Below, piece after piece: positions 15,772 through 23,763 of a stretch of 38,843 nt of DNA. The stretch lies in contig JAJFGV010000009.1 of NCBI GenBank assembly GCA_021775965.1, positions 1 through 38,843 of the forward strand, written 5' to 3'. How positions within the stretch are numbered: position 1 is the first letter of the stretch; every line of letters begins with the position of its first letter. The notes beneath the pieces were generated by a model that was given only the letters and a program-made list of their open reading frames with translations, was not told the origin of the DNA and did no database searches. The position numbers and the translations under genes were made by a program. This DNA is from Alphaproteobacteria bacterium. Lineage in GTDB: Bacteria > Pseudomonadota > Alphaproteobacteria > Micavibrionales > Micavibrionaceae.

Positions 15772-15957
15772 TATCCTAGTTATCGAATTAAATCCAGACA
15801 CGACATCTATTATTTCCGCTATCCCTTGCCTGTAGAGGCTCAGGGTAAGGCTAGCCGTGTGAGCATATCACTAAAGACATGTTGTCCTAGAGAGGCTTTG
15901 TGACTGGCAAAGGCATTGGAATATTCTTACGTCTTACGAGCAAGTTACAGGGATTCT
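15772..15957 (+). pseudogene. Tyrosine recombinase N-terminal remnant (DUF6538-like)
   Basis: The frame reads YRIKSRHDIYYFRYPLP and then VSISLKTCCPREAL. This matches the R-x-G-x-YYFRR-x-VP...SL-x-T-x-xPREA pattern at the start of DUF6538-type phage integrases. A TGA at 15901-15903 interrupts it, but the same frame continues with LAKALEYSYVLRASYRDS, as expected for the next helix. The whole SAM-like and catalytic part is missing. It lies just downstream of repeat B. Confidence 0.65.
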
Positions 15958-15995
15958 AAATGCAAGGAAGCTTGCTGCGTAGTAAGATAATGATA

Positions 15996-16391
15996 ATGAG
16001 CAAGCACGATACAATTTATGTGGTGTACGACGACGAGTGTCCGTTTTGTCGGAATTACTGCCAGTTGGTGCGTATTCGTGAATCTGTGGGGACACTGGAA
16101 TTGGTTGATGCGCGCCAGCCCTCAGATTTTATGGATAAAATTACAGCCAAGGGGCTGGATATTGACCGTGGCATGGTGGTGAAGATGGGGGATGACATCT
16201 ACTATGGATCAGATGCCATTTATATGCTTGCGCTGCTCAGCACCAAGTCCGGTATTTTTAATCGTTTTACGCATTGGTTATTTCAATCAAAGAAAGTAAC
16301 GTCGATTTTGTACCCATTCTTTCGTGATTGTCGGAATTTGGCTTTGTGGTTGATGGGTATTCCTATGATTAGAAATTTAGAAAAAGTTTAG
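15996..16391 (+). CDS. DCC family thiol-disulfide oxidoreductase (DUF393)
   Basis: A 131-residue small thioredoxin-fold protein. The opening HDTIYVVYDDECPFCRNYC carries the D-x-C-P-x-C active site of the DCC family near residues 12-16, and a family-like GLDIDRGMVVKMGDDIYYGSDAIYML follows in the middle. I chose ATG 15996 because the core begins there; upstream in-frame starts at 15960 and 15990 exist and no convincing ribosome binding site decides between them. Genes of this family are commonly paired with HTTM-type membrane proteins, and one lies two genes downstream. Role is unproven, probably thiol chemistry on a partner. Confidence 0.85.
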   Translation: MSKHDTIYVVYDDECPFCRNYCQLVRIRESVGTLELVDARQPSDFMDKITAKGLDIDRGMVVKMGDDIYYGSDAIYMLALLSTKSGIFNRFTHWLFQSKKVTSILYPFFRDCRNLALWLMGIPMIRNLEKV

Positions 16392-16420
16392 GTCGTGAAT
16401 CAAAAAGAGACAATGAAGAT

Positions 16421-16864
16421 ATGCTTCAAACCTTAAGACTACTCTTGCCGGCATTGATACCTTCATGGCGCTTTTTTGATGAAATTGCGCCGTCACCGCG
16501 CATTGAATTTACTTTGCTTAAAGCCGCGCAAGACAACCCTGATCGTTGGCAAGAGTTTCGCCCCAGGCCGGTACGGATCTCCATTTTTAGTATGTTGAAA
16601 CGTATGGTTTGGAACCCAAATTGGAATGAATTTCTCTTTCTTGTCAGTTGTTCTGAACGGCTCATGGAGAATCCGACAGAGCATAGCGCGCAAGAAATAT
16701 TGAAACGCGTAGTGGTGGATATTAAGCGTAGTTCCATTGATAGTGTGGCGACACCCTATGTGCAGTTCAGATTGGTGTTTGTGAGCAGGAGCGGCACAGG
16801 ATTACAAAGAAACATTGCGTTTGTGTCGTCGGTACATAGATATTCTGAAAGCGCAGATTTATGA
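16421..16864 (+). CDS. Unknown soluble protein of the DCC-HTTM cassette
   Basis: A 147-residue protein with no signal peptide or clear membrane segment. Recognisable blocks are IPSWRFFDEIAPSPRIEF near the start, WQEFRPRP near residue 43, MVWNPNWNEFLFLVSCSERLM near 62-82, and a C-terminal beta-rich RLVFVSRSG. I recall similar proteins next to HTTM genes but know no assigned function. Its stop overlaps the ATG of the next gene (ATGA), so the two are translationally coupled, suggesting they work as a pair. Confidence 0.75.
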   Translation: MLQTLRLLLPALIPSWRFFDEIAPSPRIEFTLLKAAQDNPDRWQEFRPRPVRISIFSMLKRMVWNPNWNEFLFLVSCSERLMENPTEHSAQEILKRVVVDIKRSSIDSVATPYVQFRLVFVSRSGTGLQRNIAFVSSVHRYSESADL

Positions 16865-17556
16865 GTCTGGATTTTGCCGTTCGTATAACCGAAATACTGC
16901 TGGCTTTGGCATTTCTTCAGCAAAGCATTGAGCATTTGCAAGGGCCAAAAGATGAACAGCATATATTTTTTCCACGCATAGGCTTAAGCATCTTGCTTCT
17001 TCTTGGCTTTCAAACGCAGTGGGTTTGCGTTGCGCTGGTGATGAATGGGTTGGTTATTTTGAAACGATTTCAAGGTCCGTATAACGGTGGTAGTGACCGT
17101 ATGAGTTTGCTTATTTTGTGTTGTTTGTGCCTCGTTCACTTCATGCCCACTTTGAGATGGCAGGAATATATTTTTGGGTACCTGGCTCTGCAATTGGTGC
17201 TGTCATATTTTATTGCGGGCTGGGTCAAAATCGTTAATTCAGAGTGGCGGAGTGGGCGCGCCCTTGAAGACGTGTTTCGTTTTTCTGCTTATCCGGTTAG
17301 TGAGGGTTTAAGGGCATGGGCAGATTGGCCGCGGTTATTGTGCTTAATGTCCTGGGCCGTCATACTGTTTGAATTGCTTTTTCCTTTCACATTGCTCTCA
17401 CAGCCGACGCTCATTATTGGATTGGTAATTGCTGCTATTTTTCATCTCACCAATGCACTTCTGTTTGGTTTAAATCGGTTTTTCTGGATTTGGCTGGCAG
17501 CCTATCCGTCTATCTTATGGCTACAACAACGTATTTTTGTGGCTGAGTTTCTGTAG
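16861..17556 (+). CDS. HTTM-like (vitamin K carboxylase-related) membrane protein
   Basis: A 231-residue protein with about six membrane segments. FQGPYNGGSDRMSL near residues 73-86 matches the NGGSD loop of HTTM proteins. Further marks are ALQLVLSYFIAGWVKIVNSEWRSG near 118-141, EDVFRFSAYPVS, and a late FHLTNALLFGLNRFFW with the conserved His. HTTM is the membrane part shared with gamma-glutamyl carboxylases, but this protein is too short for the lumenal half, so carboxylase activity should not be assumed. Its TAG stop is the first three bases of repeat C, meaning the boundary of the mobile unit coincides with the end of the gene. Confidence 0.8.
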   Translation: MSLDFAVRITEILLALAFLQQSIEHLQGPKDEQHIFFPRIGLSILLLLGFQTQWVCVALVMNGLVILKRFQGPYNGGSDRMSLLILCCLCLVHFMPTLRWQEYIFGYLALQLVLSYFIAGWVKIVNSEWRSGRALEDVFRFSAYPVSEGLRAWADWPRLLCLMSWAVILFELLFPFTLLSQPTLIIGLVIAAIFHLTNALLFGLNRFFWIWLAAYPSILWLQQRIFVAEFL

Positions 17557-17668
17557 ATAAGCTTTTAGGGTGCAAACTGGTGCCTTGAATCAGAAGAGAC
17601 AATAAAAATAATAGAGTCGGGGGTGCGTTTTGGTTTCACCTCGAGCTGGGGTGCCTCCGCAACCAATT
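17554..17668 (+). repeat. att-like direct repeat, copy C
   Basis: Third and most diverged copy. It shares TAGATAAGCTTTTAGGGT, GGTGCCTTGAATCA, AATAATAGAGT and CTCCGCAACCAATT with copies A and B. The inner segment differs and is several bases longer. It ends ten bases before the stop codon of the M50 fusion gene on the other strand. Confidence 0.6.
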
Positions 17669-17678
17669 TACCTTTTAT

Positions 17679-19820
17679 CTAAAAGCCTGATTCGCGGACA
17701 ATAAGTGCCATAACCTGTGTAAAGGCGCGCATAGCAAAGCTTTTGCGCTCGCCTTTTAGTTTTACCTGTCCGGATAGAAGGTGCGGCGGCGCGGTGTTGG
17801 TTTCCGGATTGGTCGGTTCCATTAGTACAGCGTAAACCGTATCATGCGGAATGAGGGTAGCGTTTTCAGCGTCGGCGGCAGGTTCGATTGCGACGGCGCC
17901 GCCATAGGTGGATGCCAGATCGGCGCGTTCGATCGTAGCGGCGTTGGTGCGGCTAATCTTCTGCACAGTGACTTTCATCGATCCAGCGATGCCAGTGTCG
18001 GGGTAAAACCGGCCGGTTGTGCCTAGTTCTATGCGGCGAATATCGCCTTCATATATGTAGCCACGCAAGATGGCGTTATCGAATTTTACAAGTTGAATGA
18101 GTGATTGTTTTTCTCCGACCCAGCGACCCTTATGAAGATCAAAGGACTTCTCGGCGATGACGCCATCAAAAGGCGCGCGCATGATTAGTCTGTCTTTTTG
18201 CTCCTGTAAGCCATCAAGCGTGGCTTGCGCCTCGGCAATTTGTTGCTGACGTACCTGGCCGCGGTGAATGAGTTCTCTGTCAGTGGCTTCGCGCTGGGTT
18301 TGTGCTTTAAGTGTCTCGAGTGAGCTTCGCGCTTGCGCAATACGATGATCAAGTACAGGTGATTCAAGTTTCAAAAGAACATCACCTTCTTTGACGTTTT
18401 GTCCTTGCGTCATAGACACGTCCACAATTCGCGCCGGGGCGGGGGGGTGCAGGCGTACATAATCCTTTGCCTGAACGTAAGCGGGTACGGTGACCGCGCT
18501 GTGCCAGGGGATAAAGGCCAGAATAGCCAGAAACCCGAAGGCAAAAACAGTACGCTTGCTTGCAGAATTCCAGGTCATTTTACTGCGTTCCTTCCACCAG
18601 ACAATGACTTCCCTGTATATAGGAATGCCGATAAACCATGCGAGTTCCAAAGCCATCAGGAACGGCCCCAGCGGTTTAAAGAATAAAGTATAAACCAAAA
18701 CAGCAATTCCGAGAAACAGGAAGAAACGGTATATCCATGTTCCATAAGCGTAAATATAAAGCAGGCGGCGCAGCGGGTTTTCAAATTGCTCCGGCGCTGG
18801 ATCGCTCCAGCCAAATAAAAACCTTCGCATATTCCATTTCGCCAGTGCAAAAGCGCGGCCCTGTAAATTATCAATGCCCAAACCATCAGACAGAAGATAG
18901 TAGCCATCAAAACGCATAAACGGGTTGAGGTTGATCAGAAACGAACCAGCTAGAGACACGGTGGCAACGAAAAAGGCAACGCTGCGCCCCGATCCATCAG
19001 GCAGGATATGCCAGAGCAGCAGCGCAATCGCCGCGACGCAAATTTCTGCCATTACGCCACCAGCGCCGATGAGGAGCCGTCTTCGGCGGTCGGGCAGCTT
19101 CCACGCGCCAGTGGTTTCGGTAAACAAAACCGGATAGAGAACGATAAAGGCCACACCCATAGAGGAAACACGAACACCGGCTTTGGTTGCAACAAAAGCG
19201 TGCCCCATTTCGTGCAGAATTTTAACGCCGGAGATTGTGATGATATAAAAAATCAGACCTTCCCAGGTAAAGAAATTCATAAATGTATTGGCAAATTCAT
19301 CCCATCGATTAAGTGTCAGATAAAATCCATAACCAAGAAGGCACAGCATGGCGGTAAAAAATTTCTGACTTAAAAGCGGGCGGAGATAGGGGAGGGCGCT
19401 TTGCAAAAACCTGTCTGGACGGATCAATGGGATAATAAAAAACAAATAACCGTGGAGAAATTTATTCCACCATGCTTTTTGTCTAAGCTGCCCTAATTTG
19501 GCAAAGCGTTCGGTCGCCTGTGGCATTACGACGACGATCAATTCATTGGAGATTAGAAATTGTACCAGATCACCGACGTCTTCATCCGATACCTGAAGCG
19601 GCGTTTCGGTGTTAACGGCCCGAACGACCTCGCCAACTGTTTGCGACCTGGCGAAGCGGGCCAGGCATTCAAATTCCAGCCAGCCCATCCGGAAAAACCT
19701 GTTGGATGGCGGATCATAGAGTGTCCAGGTGGGTGATCCGTCGATTTCGCTTGGGCCACGATGAAGATTGATGTCGTTGCGAAGTCTGGGAAGCGGCGTA
19801 TCGGCGACGGCCTCGGACAT
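17679..19820 (-). CDS. PqqD-like / M50 metalloprotease / HlyD-like fusion protein
   Basis: A 713-residue inner-membrane protein with three parts. Residues about 15-100 have the PqqD/RRE layout (WTLYDPPSNRFFRMG, LARFARSQTVGEVV, VGDLVQFLISNELIVV). Residues about 150-440 are a multi-pass M50 (site-2-protease-like) domain with HEMGH at 203-207 and NLNPFMRFDGYY, whose Asp305 is the likely third zinc ligand. Residues about 450-713 are an HlyD-type adaptor with a lipoyl-like APARIVDVSMTQGQNVKEGD, a helical hairpin and a second lipoyl half. Known relatives are annotated as putative peptide zinc metalloproteases. It closes the exporter operon, three bases after the GAF-HlyD gene, using an AGGGG inside that gene. 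It could select, cut or thread the LEPR-XLL proteins encoded upstream; that is inference. Confidence 0.88.
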   Translation of the reverse strand: MSEAVADTPLPRLRNDINLHRGPSEIDGSPTWTLYDPPSNRFFRMGWLEFECLARFARSQTVGEVVRAVNTETPLQVSDEDVGDLVQFLISNELIVVVMPQATERFAKLGQLRQKAWWNKFLHGYLFFIIPLIRPDRFLQSALPYLRPLLSQKFFTAMLCLLGYGFYLTLNRWDEFANTFMNFFTWEGLIFYIITISGVKILHEMGHAFVATKAGVRVSSMGVAFIVLYPVLFTETTGAWKLPDRRRRLLIGAGGVMAEICVAAIALLLWHILPDGSGRSVAFFVATVSLAGSFLINLNPFMRFDGYYLLSDGLGIDNLQGRAFALAKWNMRRFLFGWSDPAPEQFENPLRRLLYIYAYGTWIYRFFLFLGIAVLVYTLFFKPLGPFLMALELAWFIGIPIYREVIVWWKERSKMTWNSASKRTVFAFGFLAILAFIPWHSAVTVPAYVQAKDYVRLHPPAPARIVDVSMTQGQNVKEGDVLLKLESPVLDHRIAQARSSLETLKAQTQREATDRELIHRGQVRQQQIAEAQATLDGLQEQKDRLIMRAPFDGVIAEKSFDLHKGRWVGEKQSLIQLVKFDNAILRGYIYEGDIRRIELGTTGRFYPDTGIAGSMKVTVQKISRTNAATIERADLASTYGGAVAIEPAADAENATLIPHDTVYAVLMEPTNPETNTAPPHLLSGQVKLKGERKSFAMRAFTQVMALIVRESGF

Positions 19821-19823
19821 GCG

Positions 19824-21203
19824 CTATACCCCTAGCATGGAGCGCAATGCAATGAGTGGCCGACGCAGCATTTGATAAGCAAAAATTGTGCGGCCGCCAT
19901 AAACGCGGGCCGTTCCTTTGAGGCCGATGCGCGGCTTTTCTTCTTCGCCATCAAACGCAGCACGAATTTTATAGGTCAATAAACCATCAGGGTCGGGCGT
20001 TGTTTCGTAGCTCACGGTGCGTATAGATGCCTTCAAACTATTCAAAGGAGAAACGTTGAGAAATATCCGCGTCTGTTTTTGATCATCAACCAGAACCATC
20101 GCCTTGGCCGGGATGCGGATCAGCAATTCTGTATCATCCGGATCGGTTAGCATCATCACCCGCGTGCCGGTTTGGACCGGCATGCCGCGCAGAGAATTTG
20201 CATCGGTAAACACTGCCACACCATCCCGGTCAGCCAATACATCAGCGCGTTTCAGTAGATCCTGCGCGTATTCAAAATCGACCTTTTTGGCGGCGGACTC
20301 GGCCTTTAAAACCGCCAGTTCGGTTTTGCTGCGCGCATCGTTAAAGGCCTCGCGTGATACCTTTGAGTAAGTGGCCAGCGCGATGTCGAGAGCTTTTTGT
20401 GATACCTCAACCTGGTTTTTTAAAACTGTGTCATCCATGGTGAATAGCACATCACCTTTTTTCACCAGCGCGTTGGGTTGAACGGCCACATCCTTAATGG
20501 CGCCATCAAGCGGTGCACTGACAATAAACGGATCACGTGCCACAACTTCCATCGGCGCCGTTACTGATAAGCGCACAGGGAAAAGCATAAGCGCCACCAT
20601 GAGCGCCGTAACAATCCATCTAGACTTTTTCATCTGTAAAACCGCCATCAGCTTTGTGCTCCATGGTTCATGTTCGCGGTCCAGCCTGTCCCAGGCATGT
20701 GCGTAAGCATCGGAAAGTTGCTCCAGAATTTTGATTTCTCCGGGTGTGAAAGATGTTTCACGGTCCATCCATAGCCCACCCAGCAATTTTCCGTCTGCGG
20801 TTTTAAACTGTGAAACCGCCACATGTGCCGACACCCATTCACCCCAGTCCTTGCGGTCTTTTTCATCAATGTTCTTTGAGGTGATAACTTCAATAGCATC
20901 ACCGGATTTTGGCAATTTGGAAATGATGCGTTTGAGCCAGATAAGAAAAGGAGAGTCCCTGTCTATGGTCGAAAGGCCGGAAGCGGATTCAATTTTAACT
21001 TTCCCGTCACTGCCTTTGCGCCAGAATACACATTGACGATAGGGTAGCAAACGATGGGTTTCGTTAACCATCATAAAGCTAAGCTCTGCCTTGTTTAGAC
21101 GGCGGCGAGCCTCTTGTTCCAGCATTAAAAGTGTGGTCAGGGCCAGCAGCTTTGTATCCTTTATCGGCTTTTCCTGATTGGCGGCTTTTGACGGTTTATT
21201 CAT
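19824..21203 (-). CDS. GAF-like domain / HlyD membrane-fusion protein
   Basis: A 459-residue protein with a cytosolic GAF-like sensor (about residues 25-170) containing LLPYRQCVFWRKG and DGKLLGGLWMDRE. A single membrane helix follows (about 195-210, WIVTALMVALMLFPV). The periplasmic adaptor starts with a lipoyl half VSAPLDGAIKDVAVQPNALVKKGDVL (in which D-G-x-I is conserved), then a short helical hairpin, a second lipoyl half DRDGVAVF, and a beta-barrel segment. The end is MLRRPLIALRSMLGV. Two adaptors in one operon plus a third fused to M50 is unusual. The ATG overlaps the stop of the periplasmic HlyD gene by eight bases. The GAF-like domain could gate export by a cytosolic signal, but its ligand is unknown. 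Confidence 0.85.
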   Translation of the reverse strand: MNKPSKAANQEKPIKDTKLLALTTLLMLEQEARRRLNKAELSFMMVNETHRLLPYRQCVFWRKGSDGKVKIESASGLSTIDRDSPFLIWLKRIISKLPKSGDAIEVITSKNIDEKDRKDWGEWVSAHVAVSQFKTADGKLLGGLWMDRETSFTPGEIKILEQLSDAYAHAWDRLDREHEPWSTKLMAVLQMKKSRWIVTALMVALMLFPVRLSVTAPMEVVARDPFIVSAPLDGAIKDVAVQPNALVKKGDVLFTMDDTVLKNQVEVSQKALDIALATYSKVSREAFNDARSKTELAVLKAESAAKKVDFEYAQDLLKRADVLADRDGVAVFTDANSLRGMPVQTGTRVMMLTDPDDTELLIRIPAKAMVLVDDQKQTRIFLNVSPLNSLKASIRTVSYETTPDPDGLLTYKIRAAFDGEEEKPRIGLKGTARVYGGRTIFAYQMLRRPLIALRSMLGV

Positions 21204-22008
21204 GATCTTGTTTCGGTTTTAGAAGGCCTGCTTGTGGAGGTGGCTGCAGATTTTTTTGCGCGGGCGCTTTGGCTGTCGGTGTATTAAAATACGCCGTGCC
21301 ACTCATCCCCGGCAACAGGTCATCCTCACGCTCATCCAGTTCGGCAACGACAACAATCGACTGGCTGACGGCATCAACTTCGCCGCCAATGCGAACAATA
21401 TGTGCCGAATAGCTTTTGCCATTCTCATCAATCTTTAGCCTGAGGGCAGAATTCGTTTTCAACCAGCTGAGCCAGATCGACGGAACCAGAAGCTGGGCCT
21501 GTAATTTATCCATAGACGCAATTTTCAAAAGTGGCTGGCCGGGTTCAACGGTCTCATGTAGGTTTGCATTTTTTCCCGTGACGCGGCCGTCATAGGGGGC
21601 TTTGATCACGCAAAGCTCTTTCTGGACCCTGTATTCGCGTGCCTCGGCGCCAGCCTGTTTCGCCTCGGCAACGGCCAATGCGTATTCCAGTTTTGATGCC
21701 GACTTTAATTCTTTGAGTTTCTTCTTGGTGGTCAATGTGGCGTTGGCGCCTTCGAGCCGTGCTTCGGCGCCAGCATATTGTGCTTCGACAATGCGGCAAT
21801 CAAAAGAAACCAGAATATCATCTTTAGAAAATTTATCGCCGTTGTAAAAATTAAGCTTTGTGATTTGACCTTTCATGGGGCTGGCGAGCGTGGCCTCTTG
21901 ATTGGCCACCAGCACAGTTTGAATTTCAGCGGCATTCGCCGACTGCGCCCGAGGAGAAAAGGACGAAAGTCCCGCTAGCAAGAGAGCCATAAAAATAAAT
22001 CGCATCAT
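21196..22008 (-). CDS. Periplasmic HlyD/RND-type adaptor protein
   Basis: A 270-residue exported adaptor. A signal peptide MMRFIFMALLLAGLSSFSP runs to about residue 26 (QSANA). The mature part has lipoyl half 1 (LASPMKGQITKLNFYNGDKFSKDD), a compact coiled hairpin rich in A/E/K (about 75-135), lipoyl half 2 (IKAPYDGRVTGKN) and a beta-barrel with LLPGMSGTAYF. The tail is proline-rich. I prefer the ATG pair at 22008/22005 over the GTG at 22020, because the signal peptide starts there. It probably bridges the inner-membrane proteins of this operon to the TolC-like lipoprotein whose stop codon lies 12 bases upstream. Confidence 0.85.
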   Translation of the reverse strand: MMRFIFMALLLAGLSSFSPRAQSANAAEIQTVLVANQEATLASPMKGQITKLNFYNGDKFSKDDILVSFDCRIVEAQYAGAEARLEGANATLTTKKKLKELKSASKLEYALAVAEAKQAGAEAREYRVQKELCVIKAPYDGRVTGKNANLHETVEPGQPLLKIASMDKLQAQLLVPSIWLSWLKTNSALRLKIDENGKSYSAHIVRIGGEVDAVSQSIVVVAELDEREDDLLPGMSGTAYFNTPTAKAPAQKNLQPPPQAGLLKPKQDHE

Positions 22009-22019
22009 TAAGCCTACCA

Positions 22020-23663
22020 CTATTCTTTTAATGTAAGAATAAATTCGGGTTTATATGTCGAGTGCGCCACCAGAGCCGGGTTTAGGCCAAGCGTTTCGTT
22101 GACACTGTCCGTAGAGCAGCCTTGTCCGGTTTCGTGAATAATCTCGATATAATTCTTCAAAGTGTTTTTATCGAGTGTTGCAAAGCGCTGTTCAATCATA
22201 GCGGCTAGTTCTTGTGTGCCGATATTCTCAACAGTTTCAGGCAGGGGGTCGATGCCCAGCGTATTAATCAGGCGACCATAAGAATTTTGTAATTCAGCAT
22301 GCGCGACATGCATACGGATCGTTGTCAAAAGCTCATCCATCTCCACTTCAAGCAATTCAGCGCCGCTGAGCGTTTCGGCAATGTCTTGAGATTTGGCCAG
22401 ATGGACCATGCGTGTATTAACGCCATGCAATTGCTGCATGACTTTATAGCGTTCCTCAGCCAGCTTAAAGCGAATGACAGAGACATGTACCTGCGCCATA
22501 ACCGCAGCGCCTAGAGCTTGGCGTTTTAGTGTTGCCAGTTTAGCCCGGTTCTCCGCCTGTTTAAAACGCATGGGAAGTGTAAAAATTTTGATCAAATTTT
22601 GTGTAAGGCCCAGAGAAAAATTCGTCCATCTGTTATCAACCAAAAATTTATTGCTGTCGTAGTTGCGTCCGACCAGCATTTCCAGGCCAGGAAAAGTTTC
22701 AAGGACAGTTTCACGTACATGGCTTGTAGCAAAACGGGCCATCACAACTTCTTCACGCATTTCCGGGCGGATGATAAGGGCGATACGTTCAAGTTCTTCT
22801 GCCGGCACAGTTAGCTCCGGGGTTTTTGCATTCTTGCCCCAGTTTTCATCATTAATTGCCAATGTATATTGTGCTGAGGGTGGCAGATTGATGAGGGAGG
22901 CGAGCTCGGTTTTGGCAAAGGATAATTGCGAGCGTAAAACCATCAATTCATGCATGGCTTCAAGCAAACGTGACTGTGACTGAAGGGTTTCGGCTGGCGG
23001 TGCCAACCCTTCGGCTTCTGTTTGTTGAATGCGATTAACTGCCAGCTTGCCGTCTTCAAGCAATTGATCGATCCTGCCGGAAAGCATCTGCGAACTGGCG
23101 GCCTGCCAATACGCAAAGCGCACATCCTGTATGATGTTGTGAATGACTTTGCGGCGGCGCTCCATAGAAATTTGTGCTTCATCACTGACTTGCTTGGTAC
23201 GGATAACAGCTAGCCCGGCATCAATGACATTCCAGCTAGCCTCAAGTGATGCCGTGCGCCGGTGCTGTTCCGTTGAAGCCGAAGGCTCCAGTGATTGTGT
23301 TCCGGTTATAATCGATTGGCTGGATGATGCGCTTTTACTGTCGCGACCAACATAACGGCCATCTGCCGTAATAGATGGAAAAATTTCTGCGGCTTGTAGA
23401 TTTATTTCTCCGCCGGCGATAACCTCTTCCATTGCCACCAGACGGTGGTCGAGATTGTACTTGATCCCGCGTGCCATCGCTTCGTAAAGGGTGAGGGGTT
23501 TTTCAAGTTTGTTTTCCAGTCCGAACAGAGCCTTTAAATCACCCTGCAGCAATTTGAACTGCTCATCAAAAGTCACGGGCCCGCCGCCCCAGCCTGTACA
23601 ACCGGAGAGAAAAAGTAAAACAACAAGCCCTGACAGGGCTATGGAGGATTTTAGTTTGTGCAT
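22020..23663 (-). CDS. TolC-family outer-membrane lipoprotein
   Basis: A 547-residue outer-membrane factor. The N-terminus MHKLKSSIALSGLVVLLFLSG-C has a lipobox (LSGC, Cys22), so the protein is lipid-anchored like OprM-type factors. Two OEP repeats follow. The first has LYEAMARGIKYNLDHRLVAM near residues 60-79, VSDEAQISMERRRKVIHNI and SRLLEAMHEL. The second has ALIIRPEMREEVVMARF, a long alpha-helical stretch with QAENRAKLATLKRQAL, and a closing ELQNSYGRLINTLGIDPLP near 460. It should form the exit duct of the exporter. ATG 23663 is chosen because the lipoprotein signal starts there; no strong ribosome binding site is visible. A hairpin separates it from the cargo genes. Confidence 0.88.
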   Translation of the reverse strand: MHKLKSSIALSGLVVLLFLSGCTGWGGGPVTFDEQFKLLQGDLKALFGLENKLEKPLTLYEAMARGIKYNLDHRLVAMEEVIAGGEINLQAAEIFPSITADGRYVGRDSKSASSSQSIITGTQSLEPSASTEQHRRTASLEASWNVIDAGLAVIRTKQVSDEAQISMERRRKVIHNIIQDVRFAYWQAASSQMLSGRIDQLLEDGKLAVNRIQQTEAEGLAPPAETLQSQSRLLEAMHELMVLRSQLSFAKTELASLINLPPSAQYTLAINDENWGKNAKTPELTVPAEELERIALIIRPEMREEVVMARFATSHVRETVLETFPGLEMLVGRNYDSNKFLVDNRWTNFSLGLTQNLIKIFTLPMRFKQAENRAKLATLKRQALGAAVMAQVHVSVIRFKLAEERYKVMQQLHGVNTRMVHLAKSQDIAETLSGAELLEVEMDELLTTIRMHVAHAELQNSYGRLINTLGIDPLPETVENIGTQELAAMIEQRFATLDKNTLKNYIEIIHETGQGCSTDSVNETLGLNPALVAHSTYKPEFILTLKE

Positions 23664-23699
23664 AAACAAAGGAAAAACACAGGTAAGCTAAAGAAACAA

Positions 23700-23715
23700 A
23701 AGGGAGAATTCCCTT
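23700..23715 (-). terminator. Hairpin between cargo gene and TolC gene, possible attenuator
   Basis: On the minus strand AAGGGA and TCCCTT pair perfectly around a four-base ATTC loop, followed by TTGTTTCTTT. This resembles a short intrinsic terminator. It lies in the roughly 100-base gap between the second LEPR-XLL gene and the TolC gene, so it would reduce transcription into the exporter genes. Confidence 0.5.
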
Positions 23716-23763
23716 GTGTGTAAGTCTAACCTACTGTTTCGGAAATTTAAAGGGATTGTTGGA

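Larger units (their letters stand above)
15591..17668 (+). mobile_element. Decayed small integrative element between repeats B and C
   Basis: About 2.1 kb bounded by same-orientation att-like repeats contains, in order, a dead DUF6538-type integrase start and three cargo genes (DCC oxidoreductase, unknown, HTTM-like). The layout att-integrase-cargo-att is that of a minimal tRNA-targeting island. It can no longer move by itself because the integrase is lost. Confidence 0.5.

Noticed and set aside
16861-17556. Calling the HTTM-like protein a vitamin K-dependent gamma-glutamyl carboxylase
   Set aside because: It is only 231 residues long and lacks the soluble half of true carboxylases, so only the membrane-domain relationship is supported.
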